Assembly: GCA_030348385.1 (NCBI GenBank)
Contig: JAUCFP010000006.1
Coordinates: forward strand, 5,111,501 to 5,175,500
DNA: 64,000 nt
Origin: Cytobacillus sp. NJ13
Lineage (GTDB): Bacteria; Bacillota; Bacilli; Bacillales; Cytobacillaceae
Direction of reading: 5' to 3'
How positions within the stretch are numbered: position 1 is the first letter of the stretch; every line of letters begins with the position of its first letter. Below the pieces are notes generated by a model. The model ran no database searches. It was not told the DNA's origin and was given only the letters and a program-made list of their open reading frames with translations. Shown piece by piece: positions 1-6,891 of the stretch. A program made the position numbers and the translations under genes.

Positions 1-1
1 A

Positions 2-823
2 ATTTTGCTTCTTGCGGCATTGCCAAAAATTATTTCTGTTGATCCATCAAGCGGGAGTCTTGATTGGAGCTTTGAAAGTTTACCGCAGATTTATGGAGAT
101 TTTATTACGGAAGTAAGCGGGGGCAGCCTGGGTACCTATCAGCTTGGCCGGCAAACGCGTCCTATAGCAGAAGATATAGCTGATAACTTTTTTACCAGTT
201 TGCTAATTGTATTGATTGCTGTGAATGCTTCCTTGGTTATAAGTCTTATTTTCGGGGTATTTGTCAGCCGTTTCAGGCTTACTAAGCTTTTTGGGGCATT
301 CTTAAATATCCTTGCGTCCATACCCGACTTTATTATCATTGTGATGTCTATGATTCTTGCCGTTAAAATATATAAGATGACGGGAATCAGAGTGATTTCA
401 CTCAGGCCGGATGGAGGAGCCCTTAACACCTGGTTTCCCACAGTGCTAGCAAGCTTAGCTCCAACACTATATTTATTTAAGCTTGTCTCGGTAAAATATT
501 ATCAAACAAGCGGGGAGGACTATATTAAGACTGCAGTTGCTAAAGGAATGGGCTTGAATTACATAAATTTTCAGCATGTATTTAAAAATTTAGAGCCATT
601 TATTAAATCTGAGCTAATCAAAGTGATTTCCCTGGCCATCGGCAATCTCTTCATTATTGAACATATTATGAATGTTTCCGGCATAACTAAATTTATTTTT
701 CAGAGCCATGAGGTCCAGCCGATTGCAATTGGCTTGTTTGCTATGCTTTTGATTTCTCTAATTGTCTATATTTCTAACAGGCTCATATTCTATCTGTTTA
801 AACGGGGTTTTATCTATGAATAA
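2..823 (+). CDS. OppB/DppB-like ABC transporter permease, 5' end cut by window
   Basis: Integral membrane subunit of a binding-protein-dependent (peptide/nickel type) ABC importer. The frame is open to the left edge, so the true start lies outside; about 273 codons are visible, and the usual family length near 300 suggests only a short N-terminal part is missing. Several hydrophobic segments are visible, as is the cytoplasmic EAA-type loop that docks on the ATPase (EDYIKTAVAKGMGLNY at about residues 170-185). The stop overlaps the start of the next gene by 8 bases (816-823), so the two are translationally coupled and form an OppB-OppC pair. No ATPase or solute-binding protein is in the window; they may lie upstream. 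It is a distant relative of the permease at 5779-6672. The substrate cannot be read from the sequence. Confidence 0.85.
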   Translation: MLLLAALPKIISVDPSSGSLDWSFESLPQIYGDFITEVSGGSLGTYQLGRQTRPIAEDIADNFFTSLLIVLIAVNASLVISLIFGVFVSRFRLTKLFGAFLNILASIPDFIIIVMSMILAVKIYKMTGIRVISLRPDGGALNTWFPTVLASLAPTLYLFKLVSVKYYQTSGEDYIKTAVAKGMGLNYINFQHVFKNLEPFIKSELIKVISLAIGNLFIIEHIMNVSGITKFIFQSHEVQPIAIGLFAMLLISLIVYISNRLIFYLFKRGFIYE

Positions 824-3224
824 GCTGCTAAAAATAAATTACTCCTTGATTATCGGAATTCTTATGGTTGCAGGCCTGCTTTTTTTCAGCATATTTGGGC
901 CTATTCTTGCACCGCATTCATTGACTTCAGCATTGGAAACACAATATACAAACGGGAAGGTTTTGGCTCCGCCATTGGAGCCCTTTGAATCATCCTCCTA
1001 TCCGCTTGGAACTGACAAATGGGGCTACGATCTTTTGTCCATGATTTTATTTGGATTAAGATACACTGTCTTTATTGCAGCTGCTGTTACGATCATTAAA
1101 ATGGCTTTCGGAACAATCATCGGTTTGTATGCTGGCACCTTGAAAAGGACACCTGGCTGGCTAATTGCTTTCGAAAATGCATGGAGCTATGTTCCGCTGT
1201 TTCTGATCCTGTATTTTTTCCTGGCACCAATAAGCTTCAACAGCAGCCTTAAGCAAAATGTATTAATACTCTACTTTATAGTTATTGCATCAATCATCAG
1301 CATTCCTAGCATTGTATCATCTGTAAGGCTTAAAACCGCTGAATTAAATAAGTCCGTTTATATTGAAGCGGCAAAAGCACTGGGAGCTGGAAAAAACCGT
1401 TTAATCTGGAGGCATATTTTCCCTCAGTTAAAGGAAACTTTCCTTGTTATGTTTATACTTGAAATTGTGTATGTGATCGCTCTTATGGGCCAGCTGGCGC
1501 TTTTGAATATTTTTGTTGGCGGAACCATTATGAGATTTGACCCCATCATTTACCTATCAGCTACAAAAGAGCTGTCAGGTCTTGTTGGGCAGGCAAGATT
1601 GAATATCTATGGAAACACTCATATATTAGTTGCGCCACTTACGGTCCTTTTATTTACAACAGTATCCTTCAGCCTGCTGGCAAATGGATTGAAGAATCGA
1701 TTTCAGTCAAATTATCAGCGTACACCGTGGATTAAGACAGGGCATGAACCGTTAATTCAGCCTTCCAGAAAACAATATGGCCGAAAAAAGCAATTTTGGT
1801 CATTTTCTGCTCATAAAGCAGCCTTTTCTGTATTAGTCATTGCTTTTGCTGGTGCTGGGATCTATGTAACTGCCGCAAAAGACGCCAATATTGGAGTTAA
1901 AAGCGGGAGCCGCGCGGATTACAACATTGATCTGGAAATGAATGGGGAAGGCTATTTCACTGCCAATGCAAATATCCAATTGAAAAACCAATCAAATGAA
2001 GAATGGAAAGAGCTTGTATTTTATTTCATTCCAAACGTTTTTACAGAGGGACATGCATTTGATTCTGTCGAAGGCACATCTGTAGCAGATATCAGAAAGG
2101 TGACAGTGAACGGGCAAAAAGCGTCTTTTATGCTAAAGGGTGATGCGTTAACCATACATTTAAGACCTGAAATGAAAGATAGAAGCAGCCATAATGTAAA
2201 GATCGAATATGGATTTACAGTCCCTGACAAAGGCAGCCGCTTTTCAAAAGTAGACACAAACTATTATCTTGCTCAATGGTACCCTATGGCTGCAGTTTAT
2301 CAAAAAGGAAAATGGAATAAAGAGCCTTATATGGAAGGGCTGGAAACATTTCATACAGGCTTCTCTGATTTCAAAGTTTCCTATAAGCTTCCAAAAGGAT
2401 ATTCTCTGGCTTCTACAGCAGACAAAGATCCGGCAGAACGGAAAAATGAAGGGGATATTAAAGCCAAAAAGGTCAGAGACTTCTTCATTGCTGTCATGAA
2501 GGATATGGAAGTTTATGAAACGGAAGCGAAAGACGGTGTGAAGGTCAGATTATTTTCAAGGAGCAATCATGATAAAGACCCTGAAGCTTCCTTAACACTG
2601 GCAAAAAATGCATTAACATTCTATCAGGATAATATAGGAGACTACCCGCATAAGCAGCTTGACATCGTATTGGATGATGGACAATTTATGGAATATCCCG
2701 GTATTGTAACCATTAACCCTTATATTGATGATAAAAGGTTTTATGAAATTTCTATTGTTCATGAAATTGCACATCAGTATTTTTATGGAGTAGTGGCCAA
2801 TGACCCTTACAATAATGCATGGATTGATGAAGGAATTACTGAATTTGCCACCTCTATGTATTTCTATGCAGGTCAAAATCAGGCTGAAAGACAGGCATTT
2901 GGCATTTCCCATTTTCGAATGGAGGCCATTGAGGAAGCTGGCCTTGGCAGGCAATATTCAAATGTACCGGTTAATGAGGTAAAGCATACAGGCTATATCT
3001 ATGGGCAGCCTGCTCTGGAGATTTTACAAATGATTCAGGAAAAGTATACCTTAAAAGGGGAATCCCCTAAAGCAGTGGGGATGCAGTTCCTGTCCGATTA
3101 TTATCAAAATTTCCGTTATAAAGAGGTCGATACGAAGGAGTTTATATCCTTCACAAAAGATTACTTCAGTGTTCCGACTGGCTATTTCAATAATTGGATT
3201 GATACAACTAAACTAAACAGCTAA
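816..3224 (+). CDS. OppC-like ABC permease fused to an M1-family metallopeptidase
   Basis: One uninterrupted 802-codon frame with two unrelated halves. Residues about 1-300 are an OppC/DppC-type permease: an N-terminal membrane segment, LGTDKWGYDLLS at the family's conserved position, and the EAA loop YIEAAKALGAGKNRLIWRHI. A basic linker and one more membrane segment (about 332-354, HKAAFSVLVIAFAGAGIYV) lead into an M1 gluzincin domain (about 370-802). That domain has HEIAH at 649-653, the third zinc ligand Glu672 exactly 18 residues on (WIDEGITEF), a GAMEN-like QFMEYPG with Glu626, and the downstream GYIYGQ tyrosine. All catalytic residues are intact. If the permease half has the usual six helices, the extra helix would put the peptidase outside the cell. 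Start ATG at 816 is chosen because it overlaps the upstream stop; the open frame extends back to 762 without a better signal. Trimming of peptides before uptake is inference. Confidence 0.88.
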   Translation: MNKLLKINYSLIIGILMVAGLLFFSIFGPILAPHSLTSALETQYTNGKVLAPPLEPFESSSYPLGTDKWGYDLLSMILFGLRYTVFIAAAVTIIKMAFGTIIGLYAGTLKRTPGWLIAFENAWSYVPLFLILYFFLAPISFNSSLKQNVLILYFIVIASIISIPSIVSSVRLKTAELNKSVYIEAAKALGAGKNRLIWRHIFPQLKETFLVMFILEIVYVIALMGQLALLNIFVGGTIMRFDPIIYLSATKELSGLVGQARLNIYGNTHILVAPLTVLLFTTVSFSLLANGLKNRFQSNYQRTPWIKTGHEPLIQPSRKQYGRKKQFWSFSAHKAAFSVLVIAFAGAGIYVTAAKDANIGVKSGSRADYNIDLEMNGEGYFTANANIQLKNQSNEEWKELVFYFIPNVFTEGHAFDSVEGTSVADIRKVTVNGQKASFMLKGDALTIHLRPEMKDRSSHNVKIEYGFTVPDKGSRFSKVDTNYYLAQWYPMAAVYQKGKWNKEPYMEGLETFHTGFSDFKVSYKLPKGYSLASTADKDPAERKNEGDIKAKKVRDFFIAVMKDMEVYETEAKDGVKVRLFSRSNHDKDPEASLTLAKNALTFYQDNIGDYPHKQLDIVLDDGQFMEYPGIVTINPYIDDKRFYEISIVHEIAHQYFYGVVANDPYNNAWIDEGITEFATSMYFYAGQNQAERQAFGISHFRMEAIEEAGLGRQYSNVPVNEVKHTGYIYGQPALEILQMIQEKYTLKGESPKAVGMQFLSDYYQNFRYKEVDTKEFISFTKDYFSVPTGYFNNWIDTTKLNS

Positions 3225-3249
3225 TTAGCACCTTTGGTTTAGTTCATTC

Positions 3250-3290
3250 AAACAAAAACAAGCAGACATTGATACTGCTTGTTTTTGTTT
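3250..3290. terminator. Bidirectional intrinsic terminator
   Basis: Perfect 16-base arms (3250-3265 and 3275-3290) rich in A on the left and T on the right around a CAGC core. It lies between the convergent permease-peptidase gene and the hsp20 gene and can serve both. Confidence 0.85.
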
Positions 3291-3337
3291 AACCAGACCC
3301 AATTAAATAACCATTATTACCTGGCTTGCAGTCAGGA

Positions 3338-3808
3338 TCAGCTTTCATCGATCACGATTCTTTTTCCCTGCTGCTTTGGCACTGTGATTTGCAAAAGGCC
3401 ATTTTGGTAAACTGCCTTTACTTTCTTTTCATTGACTGGCTGGGGAAGCGGAATAGTCCGGCTGGAACGCTGCATGCTTTGCTGTCTTCGGAAAACTTTA
3501 TTTTTCTCATCCTCTTCTGTTATCATCTCAGAGGATCTGACAGAAATAGTTATATAATTGTCCAGGATGTCAATTTGTATTTGCTCTTTATTTATTCCTG
3601 GAAGTTCTGCACTAATGATATGTTCTTTTTCAGTTTCTGCAACATCGACATGGAAGGAAGAAGAAGTTGGGAAGGGATTCTTAAAGAAATCATCCATAGT
3701 CTGCAGAAATCCTCTAACGGGTTTTTCATGGAAAAGCTGATTCATCGATTTCATTAAATCACCAAATGGCTCATTTCGGTCTTTTTTCTTTGGATCCTCC
3801 ATATACAT
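3338..3808 (-). CDS. Small heat-shock protein, Hsp20/alpha-crystallin family
   Basis: Predicted 156-residue ATP-independent holdase chaperone that binds unfolding proteins in the cytoplasm. The alpha-crystallin domain spans about residues 50-150: an opening FHVDVAETEKEHIISAELPG, a central ITISVRSSE strand, and the family's closing motif NGLLQITVPK, followed by a C-terminal IVI-type I-x-I element (RIVIDES). The N-terminal 50 residues are variable, as is normal. The start at 3808 follows GAGAGGGGATGG with proper spacing; a second in-frame ATG lies two codons downstream. It is transcribed towards the permease-peptidase gene and separated from it by a shared terminator. No CIRCE element was seen upstream. 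Confidence 0.9.
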   Translation of the reverse strand: MYMEDPKKKDRNEPFGDLMKSMNQLFHEKPVRGFLQTMDDFFKNPFPTSSSFHVDVAETEKEHIISAELPGINKEQIQIDILDNYITISVRSSEMITEEDEKNKVFRRQQSMQRSSRTIPLPQPVNEKKVKAVYQNGLLQITVPKQQGKRIVIDES

Positions 3809-3885
3809 CCATCCCCTCTCAAACAGGATTTTTCAACATATCCTATGCTGACCTTTGGGTGGATGTTCCTATTGAGCAATAAGTC

Positions 3886-4005
3886 AAAGAAGAGCGGAAG
3901 TGCCTTCGAAACAAGTCAAAACCGTTTGTTTCTGTGAAGAACATCCAAATGAAGCTTTACCCTGGTGCTCACATCCGACCCCTCGAGGGAGCAGTCGCTG
4001 AATGG
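3886..4005. repeat. Possible degenerate copy of the dispersed intergenic repeat
   Basis: This stretch between hsp20 and the Crp/Fnr gene has no plausible ORF. It contains AGCGGAAGTGCCTT near 3893-3906 and CCCCTCGAGG near 3979-3988. Close versions of both words occur in the structured element at 24774-25137 (the first as its reverse complement at the end of that element). The middle is not similar by eye, so this may be a decayed remnant or chance. Confidence 0.3.
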
Positions 4006-4016
4006 AGTTAGACAAA

Positions 4017-4038
4017 GAAAAAACCGCATAGTGCGGTC
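4017..4038 (-). terminator. Intrinsic terminator of the Crp/Fnr gene
   Basis: ACCGCA-TAG-TGCGGT stem; reading on the minus strand it is followed by a run of six T. It sits immediately after the stop of the minus-strand regulator gene. Confidence 0.8.
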
Positions 4039-4039
4039 T

Positions 4040-4732
4040 TTAAAAGATTGTCTCTAGGAGATGATCAGGGTTTATGATTAAATGTCCATCCTGATCTGTT
4101 TCAATTAACATTTCTTTTTTCATTTTTGTTAAAGTCCTGCTGACCGTTTCCCTTGTAGTGCCAATCATATTGGCAAGGTCTTTATTGGTAAAGTCCCCTT
4201 TTAAAATAAAGCTGCCGTCTTCAAGCTTTCTCCCATGCATTTTGGCAAGACGGACAAGCAATTTGATGATTTGTTCATAAGTATTGTTTAAAATTTGGGC
4301 TTCCAGCCGCTCCTGCAGATCGACAATCTTCTCGCCCAGAACTTTAAACACCTTAATGCATAGCTCCGGATTCTCAATTAGTACCTTTTCAAATTGCGAA
4401 ATTGGCACAACAACGAGCTGAGCGTTTTCAAGTACCTCGGAAAAAGCCGGATACCCCCCTTTTCTGAAAAATCCTACATGAGGGAACATCTCGCCTTTTG
4501 TTAAGATGGCAACAATCTGCTCTTTACCATTAATATCACTTCTATATATCTTAACTCTGCCGTTGTTAATGAAATAAACATTATCCAGCGGGTCGTCCTG
4601 AAGAAAAACATGACTTCCTTTTTTCCATTCCCGTGAAATTGATATCTCTACCACTTTATCCAGCTCTTCATTGTTCAGTTCTTTAAAAAGAGAGAACTGG
4701 GAAAGAACTCCTTTAATTTCTTCTGCTCTCAT
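4040..4732 (-). CDS. Crp/Fnr-family transcription regulator
   Basis: 230-residue regulator with an N-terminal cyclic-nucleotide-binding-type beta barrel (about 10-125), a dimerisation helix and a C-terminal winged helix (about 175-225). The recognition helix reads TTRETVSRTLTKM, with the E-x-x-S-R pattern used by Fnr-type proteins to contact DNA. The only cysteine is the one in NPELCIK, so neither the N-terminal cluster of enterobacterial FNR nor the C-terminal cluster of Bacillus Fnr is present; oxygen sensing through an Fe-S cluster is therefore unlikely. The effector is unknown. Start ATG at 4732 has AGAGGTGG upstream. It stands alone between hsp20 and the second permease pair. Two Crp/Fnr-like operators elsewhere in the window (20503-20518 and 27594-27609) are candidate targets, but that link is inference. 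Confidence 0.88.
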   Translation of the reverse strand: MRAEEIKGVLSQFSLFKELNNEELDKVVEISISREWKKGSHVFLQDDPLDNVYFINNGRVKIYRSDINGKEQIVAILTKGEMFPHVGFFRKGGYPAFSEVLENAQLVVVPISQFEKVLIENPELCIKVFKVLGEKIVDLQERLEAQILNNTYEQIIKLLVRLAKMHGRKLEDGSFILKGDFTNKDLANMIGTTRETVSRTLTKMKKEMLIETDQDGHLIINPDHLLETIF

Positions 4733-4853
4733 AATCCACCTCTTGCTTCTGTCCTATTAAGCTTATTGTAACAAAAAACATTCATAACGTTTATATTAAG
4801 AAAAAGCTTATTTTCATATAAGGCCCTTAAAGAGGATGGGCTGGTCCGAAAAG

Positions 4854-5717
4854 TTAAATATAACGGACCTTCCTGGTGAAAAATGATTTTAATCCCTGAG
4901 CGAATATATTAAAAGTTAAGATGGCACAGGTCATTGCAAATGCCGGGAAGAAAGGAATCCAAATTGGGCCTCTTATATCCTCAAAGGCTTTCATCAGCAT
5001 CATAGGCCATGAAATCGAATTATTGACCAATTGCCAATCTCCTCCCATGGATTGAACTAAATCCTGGGAAATAAAAATGCCGACAAACCCTAATTGACCA
5101 AGCAAAAACATGACTTTTCCAAGGTCTGTAACCATATATACAAGAAGCTTACTGAATAGAAAAGGCAAATAGTATGTTCTGAAAAGCCTGGAAGGTGAAG
5201 CTCCGGCAGCAATCCCTCCATATATGTATTCCTTAGAAGAAATCTGATCAAATTCCAGCTTTATCATTTCTGCAGCACGGGGCATTTCTGCCAAACCTAT
5301 AATAAGGAGCAGGGATAGGGGCCGGTATTCAGTTAACAAAAATGGCGGAAGCATGGCAAGAAGCATGACAATGATGATGGTTGGAATATATGACAGCAGC
5401 CCATTAAGCCATTTAAGGAATAAGTGTGTACCCATCCATTTTTTGTGTGCAAGAAAGGAGAGCGGAATAGCCAGTCCGTATCGCAGGACAGTTATACAGG
5501 CAACAAGCAAAATGGTTTCTTTTGCTCCCAATATGATCAGGCTGAGCAAATCCCTTCCGCTTTTGTCAGTGCCGAATAGGTAATCCTCTGATGGCGGATA
5601 AGGCGGTATAACTGGCTTTTTATCCTCATTAAGGATGTATGTAATCTTTGATAACTCGCGGTCTACAAAAGGAAGATATGGTCCGGCAAACGTGATTGCC
5701 AATAATATCAGCAGCAA
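4854..5717 (-). CDS. OppC-like ABC transporter permease, N-terminus apparently frameshifted
   Basis: Membrane permease of the Opp/Dpp type. Visible features are FGTDKSGRDLLSLIILGAK after the first helix and periplasmic loop, five further hydrophobic segments, and an EAA-like loop around SSKEYIYGGIAAGASPSRLF. The frame can only open at TTG 5717, in the middle of the first membrane helix. Upstream in another frame, ATG 5770-5772 encodes MCFLIWIKKHALFCIGAFF, an ideal OppC N-terminus, which would join this frame if the seven-A run at 5716-5722 had six A. So the gene is either frameshifted, mis-sequenced at a homopolymer, or started weakly at TTG behind TAGGGG. The proposed ATG lies 6 bases after the stop of the upstream permease gene. 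Unlike its counterpart at 816-3224 it has no peptidase domain. Confidence 0.75.
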   Translation of the reverse strand: MLLILLAITFAGPYLPFVDRELSKITYILNEDKKPVIPPYPPSEDYLFGTDKSGRDLLSLIILGAKETILLVACITVLRYGLAIPLSFLAHKKWMGTHLFLKWLNGLLSYIPTIIIVMLLAMLPPFLLTEYRPLSLLLIIGLAEMPRAAEMIKLEFDQISSKEYIYGGIAAGASPSRLFRTYYLPFLFSKLLVYMVTDLGKVMFLLGQLGFVGIFISQDLVQSMGGDWQLVNNSISWPMMLMKAFEDIRGPIWIPFFPAFAMTCAILTFNIFAQGLKSFFTRKVRYI

Positions 5718-5778
5718 AAAAAGCCCCTATGCAAAATAAGGCATGTTTCTTAATCCATATTAAAAAGCACATACTCCA

Positions 5779-6672
5779 TCACGTCCTTCCTTTTGGCACA
5801 AGCCAGAATTTTGCTATCTGTGAAAGGGTTATGGTTATAAACATGATAAAGAGGAAAGGGAGCATAAGGGACAGTGCCTTAATTTCATCATTAGATGATA
5901 TGCTGAATAGAAGCTCCTTGCCTGCTCCATTATAGCCTGCCAGCTTTTCAATGATTGGCAGACTGGATAGGATATAGAGCATCACCAGCTGCGCCTGGTT
6001 CAAAATGGGGGTCCAGCAATTCCAGAGCATATGCAGAAGTGCTTTAAAGTCGCTAAGCCCTTTTGCATAGGTTGTGCGCACATACTCTTCACCCATTTCA
6101 TTTTCAAGTGCAGCCGAGGTAAAACGGGACATGTGAAGAAATGGAAACACGGATAAAGAAATGAGAGGCAGTAAAAAGCTATACCAATTTTCATGCCCAT
6201 ATAGTTTAAAGTGCGGCAGCCCTTGCTGCATCATCAAAATCAAAAGATATTGAATGGCAATAAAAAGAAAAAAATCGGGTACTGAAGAAAACAGCCAGGA
6301 AAGAAAGTTCTGGAGCTTCCCGGTAAATTTTTTTCTCCTGTAAAATTGGAGTGCACCCATCAGTGTGCCAAGCAGCATGCTGACCAAGAAAGCCGGCAAA
6401 ATAATCTTAATGCTCCGCATAACAAATATCCCTGATTCCTCACTGACTGGGCGTCCGCTCCTTGCATCACCCAAACCTTTTTCAGTTAATATATAATCAG
6501 TGAAATCTTGTATTCTCTCTATATATAATTCAAAGCTAAAGGGATAATCCGCTTCAACATGAAACGCCGAAAAAACAGTTATTTCTTGTTCCCGGGGAAG
6601 AAGAAGAATCAGGATAAATCCAATTAGTATTAACAAAAATACTGCTGCTGATTTTAATATGCTGTGCAGCAT
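5779..6672 (-). CDS. OppB/DppB-like ABC transporter permease
   Basis: 297-residue membrane subunit of an Opp/Dpp-type ABC importer. It has an N-terminal hydrophobic helix, an extracytoplasmic loop of about 70 residues, then a permease domain with about five helices and the ATPase-contact loop EEYVRTTYAKGLSDFKALL. Start ATG 6672 (MLHSILKSAAVF) is chosen because AGAGGTG precedes it at good spacing; the frame extends back to 6741 without a ribosome binding site. It is first in a two-gene unit with the OppC-like gene. The protein is clearly of the same divergent subfamily as the permease at 2-823, suggesting two related transporters or an old inverted duplication. No ATPase gene is nearby. Confidence 0.85.
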   Translation of the reverse strand: MLHSILKSAAVFLLILIGFILILLLPREQEITVFSAFHVEADYPFSFELYIERIQDFTDYILTEKGLGDARSGRPVSEESGIFVMRSIKIILPAFLVSMLLGTLMGALQFYRRKKFTGKLQNFLSWLFSSVPDFFLFIAIQYLLILMMQQGLPHFKLYGHENWYSFLLPLISLSVFPFLHMSRFTSAALENEMGEEYVRTTYAKGLSDFKALLHMLWNCWTPILNQAQLVMLYILSSLPIIEKLAGYNGAGKELLFSISSNDEIKALSLMLPFLFIMFITITLSQIAKFWLVPKGRT

Positions 6673-6850
6673 GGCTTCACCTCTTTTAGAATAAATGAAA
6701 AATATACATAATATTGTCCTATATTTAGAACTTTCAGTCAATTTTTTCCATGAATTCTGATTTAGTGAAAATGCAGACTGAGGATTTTAATGTTTAATAG
6801 AATATTTTCCATAAAAAGTTAATGAAATTTAAGAGTTTGCTCTGTTAGAA

Positions 6851-6864
6851 CGAACGTTTATTCG
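6851..6864. promoter_or_regulatory. Possible LexA (SOS) box upstream of mrfA
   Basis: CGAACGTTTATTCG is an imperfect palindrome close to the Bacillus SOS box CGAAC-N4-GTTCG, with the second half degraded. It sits 27 bases before the mrfA start codon, where a repressor site would overlap the promoter. Weak by sequence alone. Confidence 0.3.
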
Positions 6865-6891
6865 CTAAAATAGGGATATGAGGTGAAATAG

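Noticed and set aside
4040..4732. Calling the Crp/Fnr protein an oxygen-sensing Fnr
   Set aside because: It has only one cysteine, so no Fe-S cluster of known Fnr type can form.
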